Source: Bordetella parapertussis (GTDB lineage Bacteria > Pseudomonadota > Gammaproteobacteria > Burkholderiales > Burkholderiaceae_A). From it: a DNA stretch of 64,000 nucleotides. The stretch spans positions 124,001 through 188,000 of the forward strand of contig CAMAXF010000003.1 in the NCBI GenBank assembly GCA_945862305.1. Direction: 5' to 3'. A program made the translations under genes and the position numbers. The notes under the pieces are model-generated. The model saw only the letters and a program-made list of their open reading frames with translations. It searched no databases and was not told where the DNA came from. Each line of letters starts with the position of its first letter. Positions within the stretch are counted from its first letter, which is position 1. This document shows positions 45,342-53,413 of the stretch, piece after piece.

Positions 45342-46073
45342 ATGAATGAAGCCACCGAACAGCGCATCAAGAAGAACCGTCGCCGGATTTTTGACGCCGA
45401 CTCATTTGTCCGATTCAACACTGCTCAAACACTGGTCAGTCGCTCGGCCATTGAAGAGAACCGAACCTTGGCACTGGAGTCTTTCGCCGCGGAGGCAACC
45501 GGCAACGGCACATTGCTGTCTGCAACCTTCGACGACGTGATCCGTAACCGGCTGGCCATTCTGGAGCAGCTCGAGCCGGCAAGTGAAGAGCAGGAGCGGT
45601 TCAAAAGCTCCATGACAAATCGCGCGCGCATTGAGGGCATTCAGCGCCGCGCGGCCGCCAATCGCAACTCTGTGAAGATCAATGAGATGCTGGTGAAGGT
45701 CAACAAACTAATGGTGGAGATCAACGTGCTCATCACACAGCACAACAATGAGTTTTTTGACGTCATTGATGAGCTCTCCAACTCCAATGCGGCCTGGGTG
45801 GATGGCGAGCTTGAGGCCCAGATGAAGGCGGCCACCCACGAGGCCAACGATGAGCGTGTCACCCAGAACACGGCCATGGTGACCGAGGTGCGTGAATTGG
45901 CTGAAAAGAACCGCGGCCTCATCACTGAGATCTATGAGCATGAGGGTCAGAACCGCCATGCGTTAGAGAAAGACCTGGAAGACGTCATGGAACTGCGCAG
46001 CCAGATCGTGGCGCTGCGTGAGAAGGTGGTGGCCAACCAGCATCGTGTGGCCGACGGCATTGCACTGCTGTAG
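45342..46073 (+). CDS. Coiled-coil protein of unknown function in the DUF1538 operon
   Basis: A 243-residue, highly charged, almost wholly helical protein with long heptad stretches (for example RAAANRNSVKINEMLVKVNK and LEKDLEDVMELRSQIVALRE). No signal peptide or membrane segment. I recognise no family. Its place after two PII-like genes and before a strong terminator makes it the last gene of the operon. It could be a cytoplasmic scaffold for the transporter complex. Confidence 0.8.
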   Translation: MNEATEQRIKKNRRRIFDADSFVRFNTAQTLVSRSAIEENRTLALESFAAEATGNGTLLSATFDDVIRNRLAILEQLEPASEEQERFKSSMTNRARIEGIQRRAAANRNSVKINEMLVKVNKLMVEINVLITQHNNEFFDVIDELSNSNAAWVDGELEAQMKAATHEANDERVTQNTAMVTEVRELAEKNRGLITEIYEHEGQNRHALEKDLEDVMELRSQIVALREKVVANQHRVADGIALL

Positions 46074-46092
46074 GGCGAGTTTGCAGGAGCAG

Positions 46093-46119
46093 AAAAGCCG
46101 CCCTTGGGCGGCTTTTTTT
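46093..46119 (+). terminator. Intrinsic terminator of the DUF1538 operon
   Basis: GCCGCCC (46097-46103) pairs with GGGCGGC (46106-46112) and the A run before pairs with the T run after; seven T bases follow. Because A and T runs flank the stem, it could work in both directions, and the minus-strand micro-ORF ends inside it. Confidence 0.9.
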
Positions 46120-46198
46120 ATACGCCGAGGTAATTCAAGGCCGTGCTAAGTAACAGCAGCACAACGGCGATCCAGCCCAGCATGGTGATGTATTTCAT
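46118..46198 (-). CDS. 26-residue hydrophobic microprotein coupled to the DUF3025 gene
   Basis: The frame starts at ATG 46198, overlapping the DUF3025 stop (ATGA), and ends at TAA 46118-46120 inside the terminator. The product is a single membrane helix (MLGWIAVVLLLLSTALNYLG with a lysine near the N terminus). Length and coupling suggest a real small membrane protein. No family recognised. Confidence 0.45.
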   Translation of the reverse strand: MKYITMLGWIAVVLLLLSTALNYLGV

Positions 46199-47091
46199 GA
46201 CGCCATGGTATCGATGGATGACTTGGCGACCAAATTGCCCCCCAGGCTGCCACGCCTCGTCCGGCCGGCCCCGGTTTGATGCACCATGGGTCGAAACACG
46301 GATGCATCACTGTAAAAGTTGGTCTGCACCTGCGCAGGGCTCCAGCCAGGAATGCCCATGACCGGCACGGGCCAGAGCTGTTGTGGTCGTGGGCCTCCAT
46401 GCTCCTGTGCATGCTCGAGTTGCTCGAGTAGTGCCCGGTCCGCAGCGGCCCAGGCGGGCTCGGCAATCCGAACGACCAGGCTGTGCGCGGCGATGGCCTT
46501 GAATGGCTGTTTCAGTTTCTCCAGGAGTGCATGCCCAAACGGCATGGGGTGCCAGTCGGTCAACCAGTGTTGCTTGTGATCCACAAAGAGCGAGGACCAG
46601 CCATCTGCGTCTCGGGGGTCTGGGCCCGATGTGTGGGCGAGCACCAGGAGGTTTTCGTCCACGAGCGTGAGTGCATCTCGAATGGGCCCGCGGGCGAGCC
46701 CCTCCGCCCCAATACGCGCCGCCTGCACGCCATTGAGGTGCGCCTTCGACATGGGCGCGTGAAGCCAGATCAGGGCATTGAGGCGATCGTGCAGGTTGTC
46801 ACGCGTGGGCACACAGCCGGTCTGTGCAATCCAAGATTCATAGTCGATATGGGCGGGCTGCATCGCCGCCTGAACAAATTGCAGCGGTTGGCCGTCCCCT
46901 GTGCACAGCCCGTCGCGTTGCGCCCTCGCATTGAAGGCACTCAGAAGGTCGAGCAGTGGTGCCCCGTATGCCAACTCGAGAAGGGTCTCTTCAAACGACT
47001 GCAGCCAAGGGCTGTCGGCCGTGATGGACGGTGCGCCTGCCACCGGGGTTTGGCCTACAGAATGAGAAACGGTGGCAGCAGGCACAGGCAC
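46195..47091 (-). CDS. DUF3025 domain protein
   Basis: About 298 residues. Conserved parts are DYESWIAQTGCVPTRDNLHDRLNALIWLHAPMSKAHLN, LTLVDENLLVL, WLTDWHPMPFGHALLEKL and GIPGWSPAQ. Function unknown. The start is uncertain: GTG 47091, 47085 or 47043 are all possible; the first two lie inside the end of the DUF3429 gene. No signal peptide is seen. Part of a minus-strand operon HAD-DUF3429-DUF3025-microprotein. Confidence 0.72.
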   Translation of the reverse strand: MPVPAATVSHSVGQTPVAGAPSITADSPWLQSFEETLLELAYGAPLLDLLSAFNARAQRDGLCTGDGQPLQFVQAAMQPAHIDYESWIAQTGCVPTRDNLHDRLNALIWLHAPMSKAHLNGVQAARIGAEGLARGPIRDALTLVDENLLVLAHTSGPDPRDADGWSSLFVDHKQHWLTDWHPMPFGHALLEKLKQPFKAIAAHSLVVRIAEPAWAAADRALLEQLEHAQEHGGPRPQQLWPVPVMGIPGWSPAQVQTNFYSDASVFRPMVHQTGAGRTRRGSLGGNLVAKSSIDTMAS

Positions 47092-47513
47092 ACCCCGATC
47101 GTGAGGTGCAGGCGAAGCCGTATCCAGGCCGGCGGCCAGCCCAGGGCGCGGCCGTGGAATTGGTCCATCCGATAGCTGAGTATGGCGAGCACCGCGAGTG
47201 CACCGAGCGGCGCCGTGTCTGGCAGGAACCAGAGCGAGACGGCCACCAGCGAGGGTGCCACGCTCCAGATCAGAAGCCGCCTGCGGGCTGCAAGCGGCAC
47301 AGCGGTACTGGCCAGGGCCATTCCCCAAGACACCGCGCCCACGAAGGTCACGATAGAAATGCCGTAGAGGGTCAGCGCGGTGGTGGCAAAGGCCTGCGCA
47401 TCACCGCCACTCAAGAGGGCCAAGAGTGAGAGCACGAAGAATGGAATGAGCCCGCCATAGCCGAGCCATTTGAGTGTTGGGAGCAGTGGGGCGATGGAGG
47501 CTTGATCGGACAT
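47055..47513 (-). CDS. DUF3429 family membrane protein
   Basis: A 152-residue inner-membrane protein with about five hydrophobic helices and the family pattern LKWLGYGGLIPFFVLSLLAL, FVGAVSWGMAL, and LWSVAPSLVAVSLWFLP-like segments. Function unknown. It begins 1 base after the HAD gene stop and overlaps the likely start of the DUF3025 gene. Confidence 0.85.
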   Translation of the reverse strand: MSDQASIAPLLPTLKWLGYGGLIPFFVLSLLALLSGGDAQAFATTALTLYGISIVTFVGAVSWGMALASTAVPLAARRRLLIWSVAPSLVAVSLWFLPDTAPLGALAVLAILSYRMDQFHGRALGWPPAWIRLRLHLTIGVCLCLLPPFLIL

Positions 47514-47514
47514 G

Positions 47515-48216
47515 TCAATGGTTGGTCAGGTGGATTCCAAGAACCGGAAGGAGTTCGTGCAGGCTGCTGCCCACATGATCTGGTGCGGGGCCGATGGCCT
47601 CGGGTGGCAGGCCTGCTCGATTGAGCCAAAAGGTTTGAAAGCCAAACCAGCCTGCCCCGAGGATGTCCCATCCGTTGCTCGAGACAAAGGTGATCGGTGT
47701 CTGTGGTTCGGGGAAATGACGTGCGACCAGCCCATAGGCGGTGGGTGATGTCTTGAAGGTGCGGGCTTCTTCAACCGAGATCAGTCGATCGAAGTGGGGC
47801 AAAAGTTCCGCATGCTCGAGCACCTTGGCCAGCGTGTTGGGGTCACCATTGGAGAGCACGGCTGTTCGAATGCCCACGGCATTGAGTCTGACCAGAACCG
47901 GCTTGGCATCCTGGAAGGGTTCCAGTCGCAGGTAGGCTTCCAGCAGCCGTGGCAGGGCATGGTGATCGAGCTGGAGTCGATCGAGCGTGTAGCGCAGCGC
48001 CGCGGCCGTGATCTCCGAGAAAGGCATGTAGTGGCGACTGCCGTGTATGGGGTCTGGGTCGGAGAGGGCCACCAGGCGGCTGTACTCGATCTGTTTGTCT
48101 CGCCAGCCAGCGGCGATGGCCTGGCCTTGCCCCGGGTAGGCGGTCTCCGCCACCGTGGTGACCGAAAAGACATCCAGTAGCGTTCCGTAGGCATCGAAGA
48201 CGACGAGTTTTGGCAT
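47515..48216 (-). CDS. Haloacid dehalogenase, type II (HAD superfamily)
   Basis: A 233-residue HAD hydrolase. Motif I is VFDAYGTLLDVFS (nucleophile Asp, with the Y and T typical of L-2-haloacid dehalogenases), motif II TAVLSNGDP, motif III with Lys in ARTFKTSPTAYGLV, and motif IV VSSNGWDILGAGWFGFQTFWLNR. It probably hydrolyses 2-haloalkanoates; phosphatase activity is less likely given these motifs. First gene of its operon. Confidence 0.9.
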   Translation of the reverse strand: MPKLVVFDAYGTLLDVFSVTTVAETAYPGQGQAIAAGWRDKQIEYSRLVALSDPDPIHGSRHYMPFSEITAAALRYTLDRLQLDHHALPRLLEAYLRLEPFQDAKPVLVRLNAVGIRTAVLSNGDPNTLAKVLEHAELLPHFDRLISVEEARTFKTSPTAYGLVARHFPEPQTPITFVSSNGWDILGAGWFGFQTFWLNRAGLPPEAIGPAPDHVGSSLHELLPVLGIHLTNH

Positions 48217-48267
48217 GGGCTTGTCGGTCTGGTGACGTTAAACTGGCCTCCAAAAAAGGGAGACGCC

Positions 48268-49065
48268 ATGAAGAAGAAAGAAGTATATGCCCAGGCCCTC
48301 GAGCACCTTCAGATCGAACTCGTGAAGCTTCAGCAGTGGGTCGTGGCCACCGGTGCGCGGGTGGTGGTGGTCTTCGAGGGGCGAGATGCAGCCGGCAAGG
48401 GCGGCACCATCAAGCGCATCACCGAGGTCCTCAACCCACGTGTCTGTCGGGTGGCGGCCTTGTCAAAGCCGTCGGAGCGCGAGCGCGGCCAGTGGTATTT
48501 CCAGCGTTATGTGGCGCATCTGCCGTCGCCAGGCGAGATCGTCCTGTTCGACCGCTCTTGGTACAACCGTGCCGGGGTTGAACGCGTGATGGGCTTTTGC
48601 ACGCAGGACGATGTCGCTGAGTTCATGCGCTCCTGCCCAGAGTTCGAGCGCATGCTCGTTCGCTCTGGCATTCATCTGGTGAAGTATTGGTTCTCTGTGA
48701 GCCAAGCGGTCCAAGAGGCTCGCTTTCAGGAGCGTGCCCGAAACCCATTGAAGCAGTGGAAGTTAAGCCCGATCGACTTTGTCTCCCGTCGTCGCTGGGC
48801 GGAATACTCAGAGGCCAAAGACGACATGTTCCGGCACACCGACATCCCCGAGGCGCCATGGCACGGCGTGGCCGCCGACGAGAAAGAGCGCGCGCGTCTC
48901 AATTGCATTGCACACCTGCTGGATCAAATTCCATATCAAGCCGTGCGCAAGGGCCGCATTCGACTGCCCAAACTCGAAGTGTCCAAGCGCCGCGTGCGGC
49001 GTCCGGCCATCGATGAGCAACGCTGGGTGCCAGATGTTTACGAAGCTTTGATGAAAACGGGCTAG
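48268..49065 (+). CDS. Polyphosphate kinase 2 paralogue
   Basis: A 265-residue class I PPK2 with the full motif set: FEGRDAAGKGGTIKRI, RVCRVAALSKPSERE, LFDRSWYNRAGVERVMGF, and PWHGVAADEKERARLNCI. It lacks the 55-residue acidic N-terminal extension of the copy at 25479 and ends in a basic tail (SKRRVRRPAIDEQRW). No Pho box is seen upstream; GGGAG precedes the ATG at 48268. The two may differ in nucleotide preference. The stop overlaps the convergent gene by 4 bases. Confidence 0.93.
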   Translation: MKKKEVYAQALEHLQIELVKLQQWVVATGARVVVVFEGRDAAGKGGTIKRITEVLNPRVCRVAALSKPSERERGQWYFQRYVAHLPSPGEIVLFDRSWYNRAGVERVMGFCTQDDVAEFMRSCPEFERMLVRSGIHLVKYWFSVSQAVQEARFQERARNPLKQWKLSPIDFVSRRRWAEYSEAKDDMFRHTDIPEAPWHGVAADEKERARLNCIAHLLDQIPYQAVRKGRIRLPKLEVSKRRVRRPAIDEQRWVPDVYEALMKTG

Positions 49066-49679
49066 CGAAGGCGCGAGAGGGCCCGTAGCATTTTGAGTCG
49101 TTTGGCCGGCAGGCCAAAGCGCTGGCTGCGCCGCAGCAGTGGCTTGGCAAGGTGGTGCCGCAGTGCGCTCAGGCTCATGTTGCGCTGGTCGCCCAGCACG
49201 ATCAGGCCGGGGTGTTCCGCGATGAGTGGGAACTCAGCCAGAATCGCATCAATGTCGCGCAGCCCTTTTTTGAAGATGAGGATGTGGCGAACGTATCGAC
49301 TGGCAGATTCGAGATGACCGGCGATGGCCTCCTCCTGCTCGTTGGCGGTCAGTGGATCGGTGCCGGCCTGCGTGAAGAGGTCGTTGTAGGAAAAGAGGCG
49401 ATGGCCGATCTCCCGCCGCAGGCTGTCTTCGTCGAAGGCCAGAATGGCCGCGGACACCCTGGCCCAGGCCGAACTGTGCTCGCGGGCGGCCGAAATGCTT
49501 CTGCTGAGACTTGCCACCCGAATGGGCTGATCGCCTGCCACATTGACCACGCCCGGCAGAAGGTGCAGCGCGGCGTCTGGGAGGCGAGAGGTGGCCTGCA
49601 GCGTATCCGAGCGGAGTATGCGCTCCACGTTCTGGATGCTGGTGCCATGAAAGAGCAGGCTGTCGAGCCCAAGGATCAT
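49062..49679 (-). CDS. Hypothetical protein, possible ADP-ribosyltransferase-like fold
   Basis: A 205-residue protein without a family I can name. The order LFHGTS near the N terminus, VASLSRSISAAREHSSAW in the middle and an acidic EQEEA stretch followed by ASRYVRHILIFKK resembles the H-S-E layout of ADP-ribosyltransferase-like proteins, some of them in phages. The match is by eye only. The C terminus is basic (RRSQRFGLPAKRLKMLRALSRLR), so it may touch nucleic acid. Its start overlaps the stop of the Rrf2 regulator gene (ATGA), which suggests they work together. Confidence 0.5.
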   Translation of the reverse strand: MILGLDSLLFHGTSIQNVERILRSDTLQATSRLPDAALHLLPGVVNVAGDQPIRVASLSRSISAAREHSSAWARVSAAILAFDEDSLRREIGHRLFSYNDLFTQAGTDPLTANEQEEAIAGHLESASRYVRHILIFKKGLRDIDAILAEFPLIAEHPGLIVLGDQRNMSLSALRHHLAKPLLRRSQRFGLPAKRLKMLRALSRLR

Positions 49680-50164
49680 GTAACGGAGAGTTCTTCCTCG
49701 TGCAGGTCTTCGTAGTGTAAGGCCGGGCGACGTGCATTGCGGCGCTGTTTGTCTCGGCGCGTGGCCTGCACCAGGAGGTCCTGAAGGCTCACCTGCTCAA
49801 GAAAGGCCAGTTCGGTCTCGTGGGCCCGTTGGACCAGCGAGCGTGTGCGGGCGCGAATGGGCGACTCCGCCTCTGCCGAACTATCTTCGGGCTCTGCATC
49901 CACCTGCTGGGGCTCGACCGCAAAGGCCAGGCTCGCCACGCTGATGTCCTGGGGTGGCTTGCCCAACCGGTAGCCGCCACCGGGGCCGCGAACCGGAGAC
50001 ACACAGCCTGCGAGACGGAGCGACTGAAAAATGCCCTCCAAGTAACTCACCGACACGTTGAGCTCGCGGCTGATCACGGTGAGGTTCACGGGTGAGGATC
50101 CTTGCTTGAGCCCCACGTGTGTGAGGGCCTCGACTGCAACCTGAACTTTTTTCGAGAGTTTCAT
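49676..50164 (-). CDS. Rrf2 family transcriptional regulator
   Basis: A 162-residue winged-helix regulator. KLSKKVQVAVEALTHVG, the recognition region ELNVSVSYLEGIFQSLRLAG, and the wing VRGPGGGYRLGKPPQDISV are typical of the Rrf2/IscR family. The three cluster-binding cysteines of IscR/NsrR are missing (only one Cys, in LAGCVSP), so it should not bind an Fe-S cluster in the usual way. The acidic linker and C-terminal tail are unlike IscR. ATG 50164 is chosen because it starts the family-typical sequence. Confidence 0.88.
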   Translation of the reverse strand: MKLSKKVQVAVEALTHVGLKQGSSPVNLTVISRELNVSVSYLEGIFQSLRLAGCVSPVRGPGGGYRLGKPPQDISVASLAFAVEPQQVDAEPEDSSAEAESPIRARTRSLVQRAHETELAFLEQVSLQDLLVQATRRDKQRRNARRPALHYEDLHEEELSVT

Positions 50165-50221
50165 GTTTGCCATCCAAAGGTGGAAGTGAACACAGTAGAC
50201 ACCCGAATACACGCTAAGATT

Positions 50222-50260
50222 CAGTTCATAATCAGTTCATCATCACTAAAACGGTTCAAT
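50222..50260 (+). promoter_or_regulatory. Tandem CAGTTCAT repeats between the Rrf2 and MerR-type genes
   Basis: CAGTTCAT occurs twice with an 11-bp period (about 50223-50230 and 50234-50241), and a degenerate CGGTTCAA follows about 19 bases later, just before the MerR-type start. Same-face direct repeats like this usually bind a regulator; self-control by the MerR-type protein or control by the Rrf2 protein are both possible. Confidence 0.5.
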
Positions 50261-50272
50261 AATGGTGCATTC

Positions 50273-51247
50273 ATGGACACACAACTGAGTTCCGCGGGGG
50301 GTTCAACGGATTGGGTGGTCAAGACGGGGGCCGCAGCCCGCCTGTCTGGCATTCCCGTGGAAACGCTGCGGGTGTGGGAACGTCGCCACGCGGTGTCGGG
50401 CGAGCCGCTTCGCAGGGGCGCCCATCGGCTCTACAGCCGAGCACAGGTCGAACGGCTCGCGTTGGTCAAGCGACTGGTGGACGGTGGCCACGCCATTGGT
50501 AGCCTGGCAACCCTTTCCGATGCCCAGCTGGCTCAGATGATGTCGGATGCCTCGGGGCTGCGAGGCGCGGCGGCGCCGCGTCACCCGACCACGGCCACCG
50601 CCATTCGGGTGGGTCTGGTGGGCTTTGGTGCCGCCAATCGGTCATTGATGTCGAGCCTTCGGGCAGCAGCGGTCGAACTTGTGTTCACAGCGCCCACCCT
50701 CGAGGGCGTGGGGCACCTGCCAGAGGAGACCCTGGATGTTCTGTTCGTGGAGCTCAGCAGCCTCACGGCTGAGCAGAGTGCCCGGCTGGTTGCGCTGCAA
50801 AAGGCGCTTCTGCCCAATGAGACCTTGCTGTTCTACCGGCATGCGCCCAGTGCCCTGATTCGAGGGCTCATGCGCAAGGGCATTGAGGCCACCCGACGGC
50901 CCACATCCGCCGACGGTGTCGAACAGGCCTGCGCCTCCGTGCTGCGTCGTCTTATGGCAGCGCAGGAAAATGGTCATGCACCAATCGGCTCGAACACATG
51001 CCTGTCGGAAGACGTTCTCAATCGGCTTCTGGATGTGAAGAGCGACCTCTATTGTGAATGTCCGCAACAGTTGGCCCACCTGCTGCTCGGTGTGGTGGCC
51101 TTCGAGCGCTACAGCGCGGAGTGTGCAAGCCGCGATGGCCTGGATGCCCTCATTCACATTCAGCTGCAGCGTGTGGCCGCGGAGTCTCGCAGCCTTTTGG
51201 ATCAAGCCCTGCGACGGCTGCTGGCCGCCGAGGGCATTGAGGTCTAG
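50273..51247 (+). CDS. MerR-type transcriptional regulator with CarH-like layout but no B12 motif
   Basis: A 324-residue protein. The N terminus is a MerR DNA-binding domain (KTGAAARLSGIPVETLRVWERRHAV, LYSRAQVERLALVKRLVDGGHAIGSLATL). The middle and C-terminal parts have the length and alternating pattern of the cobalamin-binding part of CarH/LitR (RVGLVGFGAANRSLMSSL, DVLFVELSSL), but the DxHxxG cobalamin motif is absent. It may have lost the cofactor. The start at 50273 follows tandem repeats that could be its operator. Confidence 0.8.
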   Translation: MDTQLSSAGGSTDWVVKTGAAARLSGIPVETLRVWERRHAVSGEPLRRGAHRLYSRAQVERLALVKRLVDGGHAIGSLATLSDAQLAQMMSDASGLRGAAAPRHPTTATAIRVGLVGFGAANRSLMSSLRAAAVELVFTAPTLEGVGHLPEETLDVLFVELSSLTAEQSARLVALQKALLPNETLLFYRHAPSALIRGLMRKGIEATRRPTSADGVEQACASVLRRLMAAQENGHAPIGSNTCLSEDVLNRLLDVKSDLYCECPQQLAHLLLGVVAFERYSAECASRDGLDALIHIQLQRVAAESRSLLDQALRRLLAAEGIEV

Positions 51248-51250
51248 TGC

Positions 51251-52075
51251 TTACTTTGCGCTGCCGAAGAAGAGCTGCTCACCGCCAATCTTGTGGCTGG
51301 CAATGGCGGCCTGGCCGGCCTTCGATGTGATCCAGTCTGCAAAGGCTTGGCCGTCCTTCACGTTGGTCTTTGGGTGTTTGGCGGGGTCCACCACAATCAC
51401 GCCATAGGGGTTGAACAGGGCCTTGTCTCCCTCGACCAGGATGGTGAGGTCGCCCTTGTTCTTGAAGTTGGCCCAGGTGGCCCGGTCTGAGAGCACGTAA
51501 GCCGACATGCCCGAGGCGGTGTTGAGGGCCTGGCCCATGCCGCAGCCGCATTCCTTGTATTGCGAGCCCATAGAGCTGCTGCCAGCGGCCTTCCAGTAAC
51601 GCAGTTCGGCGGCGTGGGTGCCGCTCTTGTCACCGCGTGAGATGAATGGCGCATTTGCTGCAGCAATCTTGCGGAATCCCGCCAGCACATCCGACCCCTT
51701 GGCCTTGGCAGGGTCGGCCTTCGGCCCAATGACGACGAAATCGTTGTACATCACGTCGAGCCGCTTGAGGCCGAAGCCTTCTTTGACGAAGGCCTCTTCT
51801 TTGACGGTGTCGTGAACGAAGAGGACATCCGCATCGCCCCGCTTGGCAATGTCAATGGCTTGTCCCGTGCCCACAGCCACGACCTTCACATCGATGCCGG
51901 TGTCCTTTTTGAAGGCCGGCAGAATGACGGAGAAGAGGCCGGAGGCCTCGGTGGAGGTGGTCGATGCCAGGGTGATGCTGCCGGCTGCATGGGCAGCGCT
52001 GGACAATCCAATGAGCAGCGCTGCTGCGCTGCGCGCAAGGCTGGCGCGGGTGGTGGTGTGACGTGTAAAAAACAT
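51251..52075 (-). CDS. tupA: Tungstate-type ABC transporter substrate-binding protein (TupA-like)
   Basis: A 274-residue periplasmic protein. The signal peptide ends at SSAAHA, and the mature part begins GSITLASTTSTEASGLFSVILPAFKKDTGIDVKVVAVGTGQAI, with the TTST oxyanion-binding loop typical of TupA. RGDKSGTHAAELRYW and the CGCGMGQALN segment also match. It binds tungstate or a similar oxyanion for import. The permease and ATPase (tupB, tupC) are not beside it, which is unusual. It converges on the MerR-type gene with 3 bases between stops. Confidence 0.85.
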   Translation of the reverse strand: MFFTRHTTTRASLARSAAALLIGLSSAAHAAGSITLASTTSTEASGLFSVILPAFKKDTGIDVKVVAVGTGQAIDIAKRGDADVLFVHDTVKEEAFVKEGFGLKRLDVMYNDFVVIGPKADPAKAKGSDVLAGFRKIAAANAPFISRGDKSGTHAAELRYWKAAGSSSMGSQYKECGCGMGQALNTASGMSAYVLSDRATWANFKNKGDLTILVEGDKALFNPYGVIVVDPAKHPKTNVKDGQAFADWITSKAGQAAIASHKIGGEQLFFGSAK

Positions 52076-52171
52076 GATGGCTCCTGAGAAGTTTTCCGAT
52101 CGAACTCTATGCGGGTAGAGTCGGTTTGGCGATAAGCGCGAGACTTCATAGGTAAAAATGCTCGGAGCGGT

Positions 52172-53413
52172 ATGACAACAACGGATGTGGCAGTGGTGGG
52201 GGCAGGCGCTGCGGGCTTGTTCTGCGCGGGCCTGCTTGGCCAGGGCGGACTTCGGGTGGTGGCCATCGACCACGCCCCCAAGCTTGGCGAGAAGATTCGC
52301 ATCAGCGGTGGGGGGCGCTGTAATTTCACCAACCGAAGCAGTGGTCCCGCGAACTTCCTCTCGCGAAACCCCAATTTTGTTCGTGGCCCGCTGGCCCGAT
52401 ACACGCCGGCAGACTTCATGAGCCTCATGACCAAACATCGCATTGCTGTGCACGAGAAACATCGGGGCCAGATGTTCTGCGATGGCTCGGCCACCCAGGT
52501 CGTGGACATGCTCCTCGCTGAGGCCAGGTTGGCGGGGGTGGTCTTGCAGCATCCGGCATCCGTAGAAGCAGTGACGCCCACGCCCGAGGGCTGGAGGCTG
52601 CGAACCAATGGGGGAGAGGTGAAGGCGCGGGCCCTGGTGGTGGCCACTGGTGGCTTGCCTGTGCCCGCCATCGGTGCGTCAGGCTGGGGCCTCGACTTTG
52701 CCGCCTCGCTGGGCCTGCCGGTCACACCAATTGCCCCCGCACTCGTGCCCTTGTCTTTTACCGCAACATCGCAGCAGTGGCTCTTTGCACTTGCGGGTGT
52801 GGCCCTCGAGGCGGAGGTCTCGGCCGGCGCACGATCCCTGCCGTACGGTGAGGCGGGCTTTCGTGAAGACCTCTTGATCACCCACAAGGGGCTCTCTGGC
52901 CCCGCCATTCTGCAGGCGAGCAGCCACTGGACCCCAGGCACAGACATCGTGGTCAACTGGCTCGGCGGACAGTCCTTCGACGAACAGGTTCGCGAGGCCA
53001 CTCACGGCCGACTGACCGTCGAGGCGGTGCTGGCCTGTCTGCTGCCACAGCGCCTGGCCCAGGGCTTTGCGGATTCCCTGTGTCTCGCGGGCCGGCGATG
53101 GGCCGAGCTCGCAAAGGCCGACAGGCTCCGAGTGCGGCAGACCCTGGAGCATTGGGTGGCACGTCCTGCTGGCACCCTGGGATGGAAGAAGGCCGAAGTG
53201 ATGCTCGGTGGGGTCGACACCCATGCCCTCGAGAGTCGAACCATGGCGGTTCGGGGTCGGCCCAACTTGTCATTCATTGGGGAGGCTGTCGATGTCACGG
53301 GGCATCTCGGTGGCCACAATTTCCAGTGGGCCTGGGCCAGTGCCTTCGTTGCAGCCCAGGGCTTGTTGGCCCATTTACGAGCCGCCCCATCGCTTGGGGA
53401 ACGCTCTGCTTAA
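52172..53413 (+). CDS. BaiN/HI0933-like FAD-dependent oxidoreductase
   Basis: A 413-residue flavoprotein. The N-terminal dinucleotide fold is VAVVGAGAAGLFCAGLL, followed by the family signature KIRISGGGRCNFTN and, near the C terminus, FIGEAVDVTGHLGGHNFQWAWASAFVA, which closes the FAD site. The reaction is not known for most members (the named BaiN reduces bile acids; that substrate is unlikely here). The stop overlaps the convergent lpxR by 4 bases. Confidence 0.9.
   Translation: MTTTDVAVVGAGAAGLFCAGLLGQGGLRVVAIDHAPKLGEKIRISGGGRCNFTNRSSGPANFLSRNPNFVRGPLARYTPADFMSLMTKHRIAVHEKHRGQMFCDGSATQVVDMLLAEARLAGVVLQHPASVEAVTPTPEGWRLRTNGGEVKARALVVATGGLPVPAIGASGWGLDFAASLGLPVTPIAPALVPLSFTATSQQWLFALAGVALEAEVSAGARSLPYGEAGFREDLLITHKGLSGPAILQASSHWTPGTDIVVNWLGGQSFDEQVREATHGRLTVEAVLACLLPQRLAQGFADSLCLAGRRWAELAKADRLRVRQTLEHWVARPAGTLGWKKAEVMLGGVDTHALESRTMAVRGRPNLSFIGEAVDVTGHLGGHNFQWAWASAFVAAQGLLAHLRAAPSLGERSA

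Noticed and set aside
48217-48267. Pho box before the second ppk2
   Set aside because: The interval has no paired TGTCA-type units at 11-bp spacing.
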